Shown here in pieces: positions 43,300 to 52,285 of a DNA stretch of 64,000 bases. A program made the position numbers and the translations under genes. The number at the start of each line of letters is the position of its first letter. Positions within the stretch are counted from its first letter, which is position 1. The DNA comes from UBA1422 sp041859095 (GTDB lineage Bacteria > Bacillota > Clostridia > Peptostreptococcales > Anaerovoracaceae): contig JBHEKY010000027.1 in the NCBI GenBank assembly GCA_041859095.1, positions 74,088-138,087 on the forward strand. The letters are read 5' to 3'. The notes under the pieces are model-generated. The model was not told the DNA's origin. It saw nothing but the letters and a program-made list of their open reading frames with translations, and did no database searches.

Positions 43300-44772
43300 C
43301 TACCTCAGGTTTATCTTGTCTGTGTTCCAAAACGAAGGAATGAAGAGCAAGAGAATAGAGAATAGTTCTAGTCTGCCGATTAGCATAACCAAGCACATGA
43401 ACAGTTGGATAAATGGGTTGGTAAAAGCACTAAAATCTCCGTAAGTAATCTCACCGAAGCCACATCCCGTATTGGAAAGAAGCGCTGCTGCAGCACTAAG
43501 GGTAGTTTCAAAGTCCAGATTCTGAAGAGACAACACCAAGGCGGCTACCAGGTAGGTGGTACCATAAAGACAAATAAATGCAACGACTGATGAAACCATC
43601 GGTGCGGGTATATTTTTTCTGCCCATACTGACTGTACAAATCGCATGGGGATGAAGTCGTTTTATAAAACCCCTTATGATTAACTTGAAAAGAATGACGA
43701 TACGGATTACCTTAATGGAACCACTTGTCGAGGCGGAGCACCCACCTATGAAGAACAGGCAGAACACCAAGGCTTTTGACAAAGTAGGCCAGATGTTGGG
43801 ATCGCCCATCGTATATCCTGAAGTGGTTGCAATGGAAGTGACTTGAAAAAATGCATGACGAAATGCCATTCCCATAGAATCATAGGTACCGGTGGCAGAC
43901 AAATTAACAGCAATTATGAAGGTCACCCCGGCAATCAAAGACAGAAAGACCTTTAATTCAATGTTACTTCGAATGTCTTTGAAGTTTCTTTGAATGAGAT
44001 AGAGGTACATGACAAAACTGATCGAAGCCAGAATTGTAAACAGGCTGAGAATAGACTCAATATAAAAGCTATCATAATACTCCACGCCACCCGGATGAAG
44101 AAGCAAACCGGCAGTACTGACGCTACCGAGCCCGTTGATTAAAGCTTCAAACCAACTCATTTTACTAAAATTTAACAAGATAACCGCTGCAATTGTTAAC
44201 CCGACATAGAGTTTTAGAAGAACTTTTGAAAGATCGGAGACCCGAGGTGTTGTTCGTGAATAGGAAGGCCAAGGAGCTTCTGCGTAAGCGACCCGCTGTC
44301 CACCGGTGCCAAACATTGGAAGAACAGAAATAATAAAAATCAGGATTGCCATACCTCCAAGCCAATTGGTGGTTGCACGCCATAGTACAATACTATACGG
44401 CAGATTCCAATCCTCCAGCATGGTTGCCCCGGTGGTGGTATAGCCGGAAACCGATTCAAAAAAAGCACTGACGAAGTTGGTTACTTCTCCCGACAGCAGA
44501 TAAGGAAAGGTACTGATTAAGGAACAGATAATCCAGCTAGAGGAAACAATCAGATAACCGTCCCGCACATAAATCGCCTTACTTTGATTCGTTGAAAAGT
44601 GGTACATCAAATAACCAATTAATAAGGAGACAGCACAACAAAGACCCAATGCAACGGCTGATTTCTCCTCATGAAAGAATATGGCACACAAAAATGAAGG
44701 AATCATGGCAAGCCCATTGATACCAACGATTAATCCTAAAGCATGTGTGATGGCGCGAAAATTAAATGGCAT
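43300..44772 (-). CDS. trkH: TrkH family potassium uptake protein, second copy
   Basis: A 490-residue K+ channel-like transporter with four M1-P-M2 repeats. The four pore loops can be picked out: SGYTTTGATM, SVSTAGLLL, ATTSGYTMG and SNTGCGFGE. Loops 2 and 3 differ from those of the upstream paralogue, so ion affinity or selectivity may differ. ATG 44772 with AGGATA upstream gives the family N-terminus (MPFNFRAITHALG). It starts 10 bases after the first trkH stop. It needs a TrkA-type ring for gating, and trkA is two genes upstream. Confidence 0.92.
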   Translation of the reverse strand: MPFNFRAITHALGLIVGINGLAMIPSFLCAIFFHEEKSAVALGLCCAVSLLIGYLMYHFSTNQSKAIYVRDGYLIVSSSWIICSLISTFPYLLSGEVTNFVSAFFESVSGYTTTGATMLEDWNLPYSIVLWRATTNWLGGMAILIFIISVLPMFGTGGQRVAYAEAPWPSYSRTTPRVSDLSKVLLKLYVGLTIAAVILLNFSKMSWFEALINGLGSVSTAGLLLHPGGVEYYDSFYIESILSLFTILASISFVMYLYLIQRNFKDIRSNIELKVFLSLIAGVTFIIAVNLSATGTYDSMGMAFRHAFFQVTSIATTSGYTMGDPNIWPTLSKALVFCLFFIGGCSASTSGSIKVIRIVILFKLIIRGFIKRLHPHAICTVSMGRKNIPAPMVSSVVAFICLYGTTYLVAALVLSLQNLDFETTLSAAAALLSNTGCGFGEITYGDFSAFTNPFIQLFMCLVMLIGRLELFSILLLFIPSFWNTDKINLR

Positions 44773-44782
44773 AATATCCTTT

Positions 44783-46246
44783 CTATCCGTAGGGATACCA
44801 GAATTTGCGTGTAAACAATATGATGACAGTAAATAGCTCCAGCCTTCCGGCAATCATCAGGAAGGAAAGCATAATGGTAGAGCCATCGGAAAAAAGTCCG
44901 TAATTGGACATAGGGCCGATGGCACTAAACCCTGGGCCAATGTTTCCTAGACAAGCTCCGACGGCGCTAAAAGTAGTCATTAAATCAACGTTATCCAAGC
45001 TGACCACCAGCCCGCCCGCGAAAAAAGTCACAATATACAAAAATGTAAAAGCCGCGATACCAGAAGGAACTTCAACCGGAAGAATCCGGTTATCCAACTT
45101 GAGTGGTGCCACCGAACTTGGATGTAGCTTTAACCCTACTGTCCGCTTGATTAATTTGAACAAAACCAACAAACGAATCGGTTTGATGCCACCAGCCGTT
45201 GAGGACGAGCAACCACCAACGAAAAATAAGAGGAAAAGTACCATTTGACAAAAGATGGGCCAAAGCGCAAAATCTGCATTCGCAAAGCCCGTCGTGGTAA
45301 TGATAGAAACAACTTGAAAGATGCCATAACGAAAGGCTTCAAACCAGGTGTCCACAACCCCAAAGCCCATTAGCCCCAGTGTGACCAATAGGGTAGCGCC
45401 GGAAATGATATAAACGTATAGCTTGAACTCTCCATCTTTGAGGAAGGCCCCAACCCCTCGTCGAAATGCCATAAAATACAAAAAGTAACTGGTCCCGGAC
45501 AGGAACATGAAAACCGTGATGACACCATCGATATAAGCACTGTCAAATGTAGCTATGCCTTGATTGTAATTGGAGAAGCCTCCGGTGCCAACACTTCCAA
45601 AAGTATGAATCATCGAGTCATATAAACTCATTCCACCCAATAGAAGCAGAATGATCTCTAAACCTGTATAGAACGAATACAGAAGGTAAAACATCTTGGC
45701 GGTATCGGATACCTTGGGAGTAATCTTAGAGAGGGTTGGACCGGGTGATTCAGCTTTGACCATGAAGTGTCCACCCATACCCATAGTGGGGAGAAGCGCA
45801 ACAGCGAGGAGTAGAATGCCCATACCACCAATCCAATGAGTGAATGAGCGCCAAAATAACATTGACAGGGGGAGCGCTTCTATGTCAGCTAGAATTGATG
45901 CGCCGGTGGTGCTTAGTCCGGAACACGTCTCAAAAACGGCATCCACATAATTGGGAATCGCTCCGGAAATTACAAATGGAAGGGCTCCCACCAAAGATGC
46001 CAGAGCCCAACAAACCGATACGATTAGATAGCCGTCGCGGATACGAAACCGAGATGTTTTGATACGAATAGAAAAAACCAAAGCAGCACCAATAATCAAG
46101 CAAGGGATACTTACAAGTAAAAACGATTTGACACTGATCGGTTCGTGGTATATAAGGCCAACAATTAAAGGAAGGAACATGGTCCCTCCCATTACAAGCA
46201 ACAATACCCCTGCCACTTTCATGAGGGCGCGAAGGTTTAAAGCCAT
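44783..46246 (-). CDS. trkH: TrkH family potassium uptake protein, first copy
   Basis: A 487-residue paralogue of the next gene in the operon, with about eight to ten membrane helices and four pore loops (SGLSTTGASI, SVGTGGFSN, TTTGFANAD, GNIGPGFSA). It imports K+, or K+ with H+/Na+, using the TrkA RCK protein as a cytoplasmic gate. It starts 12 bases after the trkA stop. The N-terminus MALNLRALMKVAG and the overall layout resemble the second copy, pointing to an old tandem duplication followed by divergence. Confidence 0.93.
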   Translation of the reverse strand: MALNLRALMKVAGVLLLVMGGTMFLPLIVGLIYHEPISVKSFLLVSIPCLIIGAALVFSIRIKTSRFRIRDGYLIVSVCWALASLVGALPFVISGAIPNYVDAVFETCSGLSTTGASILADIEALPLSMLFWRSFTHWIGGMGILLLAVALLPTMGMGGHFMVKAESPGPTLSKITPKVSDTAKMFYLLYSFYTGLEIILLLLGGMSLYDSMIHTFGSVGTGGFSNYNQGIATFDSAYIDGVITVFMFLSGTSYFLYFMAFRRGVGAFLKDGEFKLYVYIISGATLLVTLGLMGFGVVDTWFEAFRYGIFQVVSIITTTGFANADFALWPIFCQMVLFLLFFVGGCSSSTAGGIKPIRLLVLFKLIKRTVGLKLHPSSVAPLKLDNRILPVEVPSGIAAFTFLYIVTFFAGGLVVSLDNVDLMTTFSAVGACLGNIGPGFSAIGPMSNYGLFSDGSTIMLSFLMIAGRLELFTVIILFTRKFWYPYG

Positions 46247-46258
46247 AACTTGTATCTC

Positions 46259-47626
46259 CTACTGAATAAAATCTCCTCTGCCTGTGATACGAAGCAACTT
46301 CTCCAGTTCTGTCAGCTCAGAAAGCAGACACAAAATGGTAACCCGGTCATTTTTCTCAATAATAGTATCACCATTCGGAATGATTATTTCTGTACCCCTG
46401 TGTATCGCAGCTACAATAACGCCGCTGGGAAAACGTATTTCTTTGAGTGGACGCTCTGTGAGCTTCATGTGGTCAGCAGCGACAATCTCCATGATTTCCG
46501 CCTGACCTTGAATTAACTCAGAAGAAAGAACCCGTTTGCTCCCCTGGACAATTCGAAGGATATGGCTGACCGCGATATCCAATGGATTGAGGACCATGTC
46601 AACGCCCAGAGAAGAAATCATGTCCGAGTAAATCTTACGGCTGACTTTGGCGATGACATCTTCCACCCCATGGGATTTGGCCATCAAAGCTAGGATTAAG
46701 TTATCTTCATCGTATCCGGTCGAAGTGACAAAGGCATCCATTTCATTGAGGTTTTCTTCTTCCAGAAGATTGATATCCGTCCCATCTCCATGAAGAATCA
46801 TTACACCTTCTAAATGCTCCGACAAATAAAAGCAACGATCCTTATCTCTTTCAATCAATTTGACGGAAGCACCAAACTCTGACAGATGCTGGGCTAAGTA
46901 CAGCCCGGTTTTGCCTCCGCCTATAATCATGACCTTCTGAAGGTTGGTCCATCTGCCCTTGACTCTGACTTTTTTGTTGAGAGCCATCATTACTTCCCGC
47001 TCTCCGATGGCATAAAGGCTATCTTCCCGGTCAATAATCATATCGGCCTTTGGCACGATGACCTTGCCGTTTCTTGAGACAGCAACGATCATCATCTCAG
47101 GCATAGCCAGGCGGATTTGTGGGGCAGTAAGCCCAATGAGCTTTGGCATTTTAGCCGCGGCGAATTCTAAAAGAGCAACCTTGCCGATGGAGTAGATTCC
47201 ATTTTTGAGGGTATATTTCTCGGCAAGATAACGGTATATTTGTAACGTGAGATTTAAATCTGGATTAATCACATGATCGATAGACATGGTTTCTTTGATG
47301 AAATCAGACTGGTTCATATGCTCCGGATCCCGTATCCGTGCGATAACACGAGGGCAACCTAGTTTTTTGGCGAATGAAGCGATGACGATATTCTTTTCGT
47401 CCCTGTCAGTCGCAGTTAACAAAAAATCGTATGTTTCAATGTGAAGTTCCTTTAATACTGCGACCTCTTTGGCGTTGGCAGCAATAGTCATGACATCCAT
47501 TTGGGAAGACAATCCCTGAAGAGCGGTCTCGTCCTTGTCAATCATTGTGACGGAGTGGTCGCCTCCCAGTAATGCTTCGGCAACCTTGCACCCCAACTTG
47601 CCCGCACCGACGATGGCTATTTTCAT
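46259..47626 (-). CDS. trkA: Trk system potassium transporter TrkA
   Basis: A 455-residue cytoplasmic gating protein made of two RCK_N-RCK_C halves. The first NAD(H)-binding motif is VGAGKLGCKVAEALL (residues 5-19) and the second is IGGGKTGLYLAQHLSEFG near residue 235. Each half ends with a TrkA_C domain (RLAMPEMMIVAVSRNGKVIVPKAD and EIRFPSGVIVAAIHRGTEIIIPNGD). It binds nucleotides and opens TrkH. It is first in a trkA-trkH-trkH operon with its promoter at 47669-47696. Double RCK organisation is the standard TrkA form. Confidence 0.95.
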   Translation of the reverse strand: MKIAIVGAGKLGCKVAEALLGGDHSVTMIDKDETALQGLSSQMDVMTIAANAKEVAVLKELHIETYDFLLTATDRDEKNIVIASFAKKLGCPRVIARIRDPEHMNQSDFIKETMSIDHVINPDLNLTLQIYRYLAEKYTLKNGIYSIGKVALLEFAAAKMPKLIGLTAPQIRLAMPEMMIVAVSRNGKVIVPKADMIIDREDSLYAIGEREVMMALNKKVRVKGRWTNLQKVMIIGGGKTGLYLAQHLSEFGASVKLIERDKDRCFYLSEHLEGVMILHGDGTDINLLEEENLNEMDAFVTSTGYDEDNLILALMAKSHGVEDVIAKVSRKIYSDMISSLGVDMVLNPLDIAVSHILRIVQGSKRVLSSELIQGQAEIMEIVAADHMKLTERPLKEIRFPSGVIVAAIHRGTEIIIPNGDTIIEKNDRVTILCLLSELTELEKLLRITGRGDFIQ

Positions 47627-47668
47627 CCTAAAACACCTTCCTTTTTGTGTAATTCAAAGTATAAAGAC

Positions 47669-47696
47669 ATTGTAACACTTCTTCTTTCTTTTACAA
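47669..47696 (-). promoter_or_regulatory. promoter of trkA-trkH-trkH
   Basis: On the minus strand, TTGTAA (47696-47691), a 16-base spacer and TACAAT (47674-47669), about 43 bases before ATG 47626. Confidence 0.55.
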
Positions 47697-47703
47697 CATC
47701 AAA

Positions 47704-47732
47704 TTGCATCTTCGACCGAAATGAAGTACAAT
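47704..47732 (+). promoter_or_regulatory. promoter of the MBL-fold/HAD genes
   Basis: TTGCAT (47704-47709), a 17-base spacer and TACAAT (47727-47732), divergent from the trk promoter only 8 bases away. Confidence 0.6.
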
Positions 47733-47767
47733 AATCTAATACGGTTCATGGAACTATGGAGCAAAAT

Positions 47768-48373
47768 ATGATGAAAATCAAGGGATTCATACTTGGCCTT
47801 CTGGAGGCCAACGGGTATATCATTTATCAAGAGGAAACGGCTGCCTGTTATATTATCGACCCAGGGGCTAAGGCAGAGGTGTTTCTGGATGCAATGACAC
47901 GACTGAACCTAACCTGTAAGGGGATATTATTGACGCATCACCATAGTGATCATGTGGGTGGCGTCGAAAAAATACGCAAGGCATTGGATTGCCCAGTCTA
48001 TATCCATCGAGAAGATCTGGATATGTACAAAAGGTCAGCCACCTCCGTCGAAGACCGAGATACCTTTGACTTGGACGGCGAAACCATTACGGTTGTCCAT
48101 ACCCCCGGACACACAAGAGGCAGCGTCTGCTATTATTCAGATAAAAGCAAACTGGCCTTTACCGGAGATACCGTTTTCAACGTGGATTTAGGCAGAACCG
48201 ACTTGATTGACGGAGATGATATTCAGATGGAAGAGTCCATCAAAAATATCATCGATAAGTGGTCCAATGAAATAACCATTTATCCGGGTCATGGCGATTC
48301 CTGCACCATGAAAAAGGTACGCAGCATAAACCGGGAATATATTGACATCATAGAAAAACGGAGAAACCAATGA
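47768..48373 (+). CDS. MBL-fold metallohydrolase (glyoxalase II-like)
   Basis: A 201-residue metallo-beta-lactamase-fold hydrolase. The metal motif THHHSDHVGG (about residue 56) supplies His and Asp ligands, and further ligands lie in VVHTPGHTRGS, FTGDTVF and YPGHGDS. This is the small GloB-like form common in Firmicutes, acting on thioesters or unknown substrates. ATG 47768 is chosen because GGAG is six bases upstream; ATG 47756 and 47771 are in frame too. Its stop overlaps the HAD start as ATGA (48370-48373). Specificity for S-lactoylglutathione is doubtful in an organism of this type. Confidence 0.88.
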   Translation: MMKIKGFILGLLEANGYIIYQEETAACYIIDPGAKAEVFLDAMTRLNLTCKGILLTHHHSDHVGGVEKIRKALDCPVYIHREDLDMYKRSATSVEDRDTFDLDGETITVVHTPGHTRGSVCYYSDKSKLAFTGDTVFNVDLGRTDLIDGDDIQMEESIKNIIDKWSNEITIYPGHGDSCTMKKVRSINREYIDIIEKRRNQ

Positions 48374-49194
48374 CCATCAAACTGATTGCTCTGGATATAG
48401 ACGGAACTACACTGATGTCCGACGGCAGCCTTTCACAAAGAAATAGGCAAGCTCTCATCAGGTCCACACAAAGCGGTATTCATGTGGTAATCGCCACGGG
48501 CAGATGCTATGACGCCTTGCCCGAACAATTAACTGCGATCAAAGGCATCCGCTATGCCCTGACTTCAAACGGAGCGCAGACAAAGGATTTGCACTCAGGA
48601 GAAACACTAGAGGGCAACTATCTGACAGCTCAAGCGGTAGCTGACTCGGCAAAAATGCTTCGCTCCCAGGCCGGGTTTATGGTGGAGATTTTTACCGATG
48701 GCAAAGCCTATATGGACAAATTCCACTATGACGGCGTTTGCTCCGGAGAAATTTCCTGGCGGAGTCGGAACTATGTTCGCGAAACCAGAAGCCCGGTGGA
48801 GGACGTGTTGGATTTTATGTTGCAACACCAAAACACCATCGAGAACATCAATATCTTTTTTGAGAACCTGTCGGACAAAGATAGGCTCAAACCCCATCTG
48901 GACCTTCTAAACAACGTGACCATTACCTCATCCTTCGACAATAACTGGGAAATTGGCGGCGCAAACACCAACAAAGGCGCAGCACTCCAAAGCCTGGCGA
49001 GGATGCTTAATATCAAGAAGGAAGAAATACTTGCCTGTGGGGACAGCCCCAATGACGAGGAAATGCTCAAGGTTGCAGGAATGCCTGTGGCTGTGGGCAA
49101 CGCAAAAGAGAGTGTGCGCCGGTTGGCAGTCCATATTGTCGCAGAAAATGACCTGGACGGCGTCGCAGAAGCCATTGAAAAGTTTGCTTTATAA
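48370..49194 (+). CDS. Cof-type HAD-IIB family hydrolase
   Basis: A 274-residue phosphatase of the Cof/YidA subgroup. HAD motif I is LIALDIDGTTLMSDGSL with the nucleophile Asp (residue 8 or so), motif II is VIATGRCYD, the conserved Lys lies in NKGAALQSLA, and motif IV is ILACGDSPNDEEMLKVAGMPVAVGNA. The C2B cap domain fills residues 80-190. Such enzymes remove phosphate from sugar phosphates or cofactors (for example flavin or PLP phosphates). ATGA overlap with the MBL-fold gene implies coupling. Substrate unknown. Confidence 0.92.
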   Translation: MTIKLIALDIDGTTLMSDGSLSQRNRQALIRSTQSGIHVVIATGRCYDALPEQLTAIKGIRYALTSNGAQTKDLHSGETLEGNYLTAQAVADSAKMLRSQAGFMVEIFTDGKAYMDKFHYDGVCSGEISWRSRNYVRETRSPVEDVLDFMLQHQNTIENINIFFENLSDKDRLKPHLDLLNNVTITSSFDNNWEIGGANTNKGAALQSLARMLNIKKEEILACGDSPNDEEMLKVAGMPVAVGNAKESVRRLAVHIVAENDLDGVAEAIEKFAL

Positions 49195-49197
49195 TCC

Positions 49198-49226
49198 TTG
49201 ACATTGACAAACCCTTAATGTATTAT
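49198..49226 (+). promoter_or_regulatory. promoter of rpmG-secE-nusG
   Basis: Perfect TTGACA (49198-49203), a 17-base spacer and TATTAT (49221-49226). A second TTGACA directly abuts it (49204-49209). The leader to ATG 49274 is about 40 bases and ends in an ACGGAGGA ribosome-binding site. Confidence 0.75.
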
Positions 49227-49273
49227 TATCAAGCGACTTTATGTGATTTTTTAAGTTACGGAGGAATAGATCA

Positions 49274-49423
49274 ATGAGAGTGAGAGTGACATTGGCTTGC
49301 ACAGAGTGCAAACAAAGAAACTACAACACCGTCAAAAACAAGAAGAACGACCCTGACAGAATGGAATTTCAGAAATACTGCAAATTCTGCAAAAAACAGA
49401 CTCTTCACAAAGAAACCAAGTAA
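49274..49423 (+). CDS. rpmG: 50S ribosomal protein L33
   Basis: A 49-residue protein, MRVRVTLACTECKQRNY at the start and YCKFCKKQTLHKETK at the end. The four Cys (two CxxC pairs) mark the zinc-binding type of L33. The Lys/Arg-rich composition and NYNTVKNKKN core match the family. ACGGAGGA precedes ATG 49274. It lies 11 bases before secE, the usual rpmG-secE-nusG order in Gram-positive bacteria. Confidence 0.95.
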   Translation: MRVRVTLACTECKQRNYNTVKNKKNDPDRMEFQKYCKFCKKQTLHKETK

Positions 49424-49434
49424 GGAGTGCGAAG

Positions 49435-49710
49435 ATGGCAAGGGACAAGAACAATACCAAAGAAGCCCCCAAAAAAGCTTCGAGACTGGCTCGGGCAGCA
49501 AATGCGCCTAAGCGAGAACGAAGAAGCCTGAAAGAGTATTTCAAGGGTGTCCGGCTGGAAATGAAAAAAGTTGTCTGGCCAACCCGCAAAGAGCTTAGCT
49601 CATACACAGCCGTTGTGCTTGTGGCATGTGCATTCTTTGCTTTGGCATTCTGGATCATCGACAGTGGTTTCCTGGCGGCCCTAAAGGGACTTCTGGGAAT
49701 CACCATGTAA
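49435..49710 (+). CDS. secE: preprotein translocase subunit SecE
   Basis: A 91-residue protein with a basic N-terminal half and one membrane helix (about residues 60-82: YTAVVLVACAFFALAFWIID). The amphipathic motif EYFKGVRLEMKKVVWPTRKELSSYT is the SecE signature that clamps SecY. The N-terminal ~35 residues (many Lys, Arg, Ala) extend beyond the minimal form. AAGGAG precedes ATG 49435. nusG follows after 10 bases. Confidence 0.95.
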   Translation: MARDKNNTKEAPKKASRLARAANAPKRERRSLKEYFKGVRLEMKKVVWPTRKELSSYTAVVLVACAFFALAFWIIDSGFLAALKGLLGITM

Positions 49711-49720
49711 GAGGAACAAA

Positions 49721-50293
49721 ATGACTGAAAACGAAAACAACACTGCGGTTATTTTTGAAGGCGAAGGCCTTCGAGGCGACGGCACGCCGAAATGGTATGT
49801 AGTACATACTTATTCCGGCCACGAAAACAAAGTGAAAGCCAATATTGAGAAACTGGTTGAAAGCAGAGGTATGCAGGATCTGGTTCTCAGCGTTGTTGTG
49901 CCCACTGAAGACAAAGCCGAACCGAAAGATGGCCGTATGGTAATCAAAACCAGAAAAATGTTTCCTGGCTACGTCATCGTTAAGATGATTGTCACCAACG
50001 AATCCTGGTATCTGGTCAGAAACACCCAAGGTGTCACTGGATTTGTCGGACATGGTTCGAACCCGGTGCCTCTTACCGTGGAAGAAGTCAGAAGGATGGG
50101 GATTGAGAAAGTTCATGTTGAACTGAATCTTCACGCCGGAGACAGCATCAAAGTTATCAATGGACCTTTCGAGAGCTTTATGGGCGTCGTAGAAGAGGTT
50201 CATGAAGATAAAGAAACCGTTCGTGCAAAAATTTCCATGTTTGGCAGGGATACCCCCGTTGAACTGGAGTTTGCTCAGATTGACAAAATCTAA
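49721..50293 (+). CDS. nusG: transcription termination/antitermination factor NusG
   Basis: A 190-residue NusG. The NGN domain (about 19-125) starts with KWYVVHTYSGHENKVKANIEKL and contains FPGYVIVKM and VRNTQGVTGFVG; the KOW domain occupies 135-190 (HAGDSIKVINGPFESFMGVVEEV). It binds RNA polymerase clamp and links it to ribosomes or Rho. Slightly longer N-terminus than minimal forms (MTENENNTAVIFEGEG). Third gene of rpmG-secE-nusG, with L11 following after 67 bases. Confidence 0.96.
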   Translation: MTENENNTAVIFEGEGLRGDGTPKWYVVHTYSGHENKVKANIEKLVESRGMQDLVLSVVVPTEDKAEPKDGRMVIKTRKMFPGYVIVKMIVTNESWYLVRNTQGVTGFVGHGSNPVPLTVEEVRRMGIEKVHVELNLHAGDSIKVINGPFESFMGVVEEVHEDKETVRAKISMFGRDTPVELEFAQIDKI

Positions 50294-50360
50294 CGGACAA
50301 TAATCTAACATTATAACCCCAACAGTACAAACCCGAATATTAAGGAAAGGAGGCACATCC

Positions 50361-50786
50361 ATGGCAAAAAAGGTAACGGGCTTTATCAAATTACAAATTC
50401 CGGCTGGCGGCGCAACACCTGCACCTCCCGTAGGACCGGCCCTCGGACAAAAGAGCGTGAACATTATGGATTTCTGTAAACAGTTCAACGCCAAAACCCA
50501 GGACCAAAACGGAATGATTATCCCCGTGGTCATCACAGTATATGCAGATAAGTCCTTCACATTCGTGTGCAAGACCCCACCTGCAGCAATTTTGCTCAAA
50601 AAGGCCGCCGGACTTAAGTCCGCATCTGCTGAGCCCAACAAGACAAAAGTGGCCACACTCAACAGAGCCCAATGCGAAGAAATCGCAAAAATCAAGATGC
50701 CGGACCTCAACGCAGCCGATTTGAACTCAGCAACTGAAATGATTATCGGAACCGCAAAGAGCATGGGAATCGTAGTAGAAAACTAG
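50361..50786 (+). CDS. rplK: 50S ribosomal protein L11
   Basis: A 141-residue ribosomal protein that binds the GTPase-associated centre of 23S rRNA. The N-terminal GFIKLQIPAGGATPAPPVGPALGQKSVNIMDFCKQFN region (read as adjoining short motifs) and the C-terminal rRNA-binding part (GTAKSMGIVVEN end) are standard. AAAGGAGG precedes ATG 50361. Proline residues contacted by thiopeptide antibiotics appear in the wild-type-like stretch APPVGPALG. Confidence 0.96.
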   Translation: MAKKVTGFIKLQIPAGGATPAPPVGPALGQKSVNIMDFCKQFNAKTQDQNGMIIPVVITVYADKSFTFVCKTPPAAILLKKAAGLKSASAEPNKTKVATLNRAQCEEIAKIKMPDLNAADLNSATEMIIGTAKSMGIVVEN

Positions 50787-50831
50787 TAGGTGGGAGGCGG
50801 AAGCCGTTTATACCACAAGGAGGAAATCAAA

Positions 50832-51530
50832 ATGCCAAAAAGAGGCAAAGCTTACGTTGAATCAGCGAAAGAATTTGACAAGACTCAATTATATGATCCC
50901 AAAGAAGCCCTGGAGCTTGCGCTCAAGACTTCAAAGGCCAAGTTCGATGAAACCATCGAAGTACACGTCAAGCTGGGCGTAGACGGACGACATGCCGACC
51001 AACAGGTCAGAGGCGCCATCGTACTGCCCCACGGAACCGGCCGCGTTACTCGCGTACTGGTATTTGCGAAGGGCCCCAAAGCCACTGAAGCAGAACAAGC
51101 TGGCGCAGACTTTGTCGGAGCCGAAGAGCTGGCTACCAAAATCCAAACCGAAAACTGGTTTGATTTCGACGTGGTTGTTGCAACCCCGGACATGATGGGT
51201 GTTGTCGGTAGACTGGGAAAAGTCCTGGGACCCAAGGGCCTCATGCCAAACCCCAAATCCGGAACCGTAACCATGGACATCGAAAAAGCCCTGGCTGACA
51301 TCAAGGCCGGTAAAGTGGAATATCGTTTGGACAAAACAAATATTATCCACAGCAGAATCGGCAAAACATCCTTCGGTATTGACAAAATCTATGACAACTT
51401 CGTGGTATTCCTAGAAGCGGTCATCAAGGCAAAACCGGCGGCTGCAAAAGGCCAGTACCTCAAAAGCGTTGTTGTTTCATCAACCATGGGCCCTGGAATC
51501 AAAATCAACCCGGGCAAGATTGGAAACTAA
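50832..51530 (+). CDS. rplA: 50S ribosomal protein L1
   Basis: A 232-residue L1-stalk protein starting MPKRGKAYVESAKEFDK, with the conserved RNA-binding block VGRLGKVLGPKGLMPNPKSGT and the final SSTMGPGIKINP. In many bacteria L1 represses its own L11-L1 message. ATG 50832 follows AAGGAGG; an upstream in-frame start at 50790 lies in the L11-L1 spacer and is rejected. Normal length. Confidence 0.96.
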   Translation: MPKRGKAYVESAKEFDKTQLYDPKEALELALKTSKAKFDETIEVHVKLGVDGRHADQQVRGAIVLPHGTGRVTRVLVFAKGPKATEAEQAGADFVGAEELATKIQTENWFDFDVVVATPDMMGVVGRLGKVLGPKGLMPNPKSGTVTMDIEKALADIKAGKVEYRLDKTNIIHSRIGKTSFGIDKIYDNFVVFLEAVIKAKPAAAKGQYLKSVVVSSTMGPGIKINPGKIGN

Positions 51531-51556
51531 TCAACCTTTAATACTACAAATGAATA

Positions 51557-51667
51557 CGAAACCGTAGACAGCGGGTGGGAAACCTTAATTCCCCGCCGAG
51601 GTACAATATATAATATTGACCTTGTCTGCCTTTGACCCCACGTCTAAGAAGACAAGGTTGTTTATTG
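51557..51667 (+). ncRNA. ribosomal protein L10 leader with attenuator hairpin
   Basis: The leader before rplJ contains the L10-leader pattern: GTAGACAGCGGGTGG, a CCCCGCCGAGG pairing arm and CCTTGTCTGCC. CCTTGTCT (51620-51627) can alternatively pair with AGACAAGG (51650-51657), followed by TTGTTT, forming a terminator-like hairpin. This fits autoregulation in which the L10-L12 complex binds the leader and favours termination. The class is clear from pattern; exact ends are approximate. Confidence 0.82.
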
Positions 51668-51724
51668 AGTACCGGCATAAGACCGAAGGCATACGGGCCA
51701 CGGTCAGAAAGGAGAACGCTAATA

Positions 51725-52228
51725 ATGAACGAAATCGTAAGAAAAGCGCATTCAGAAAAACAGGTAATCGTGAATGAAATCAAAGAGAAGCTAGAAAAAG
51801 CAAAGTCAGCTGTTGTAATCGATTATATTGGAATCACAGTAGCTCAGGCAGACGCCATGAGAAAAAAACTGAGAGAGGCCAACATCGACTACACTGTATA
51901 TAAAAATACTTTGACCAAAAGAGCCATTGAAGGAACCAACTTCGAAGGAATGGGAGAAGTCTTGGCAGGACCCAGCGCCATCGCAATCAGCTATGATGAT
52001 CCAACAGCACCGGCTCGAATCCTAAGCGAATCCATCAAAGAATTCAAAAAGATGGAATTCAAAGGAGGCATCGTGGAAGGACACTTCTACAATGCAGAGG
52101 GCATCAAGAAAGTTGCAAGCATCCCTTCAAGAGATGTACTCATTGCCAAATTCATGGGAAGCATTCAGTCCCCGATTGGCAAGGCAGTCCGAACTTTCGC
52201 AGCAATTGCAGAAGCAAAAACAGAATAA
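51725..52228 (+). CDS. rplJ: 50S ribosomal protein L10
   Basis: A 167-residue stalk-base protein. It shows AVVIDYIGITVAQADAMRKKLREANIDYTVYKNTL in the rRNA-binding domain, GPSAIAISYDDPTAPARIL, and a C-terminal helix (SPIGKAVRTFAAIAEAKTE) that binds L7/L12 dimers. ATG 51725 follows AAAGGAGA. Expression is expected to be autoregulated through the leader at 51557-51667. Confidence 0.96.
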   Translation: MNEIVRKAHSEKQVIVNEIKEKLEKAKSAVVIDYIGITVAQADAMRKKLREANIDYTVYKNTLTKRAIEGTNFEGMGEVLAGPSAIAISYDDPTAPARILSESIKEFKKMEFKGGIVEGHFYNAEGIKKVASIPSRDVLIAKFMGSIQSPIGKAVRTFAAIAEAKTE

Positions 52229-52285
52229 GCAAAGCGGGCTAATAGGCCATGCAAATCAAAATATTTATGAATAAGGAGTAAAAAA

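Noticed and set aside
49700..50764. A 354-codon open frame on the minus strand opposite nusG and rplK
   Set aside because: It lies fully antisense to two conserved genes, has no ribosome-binding site, and its translation resembles no protein family. It is a by-product of codon use.
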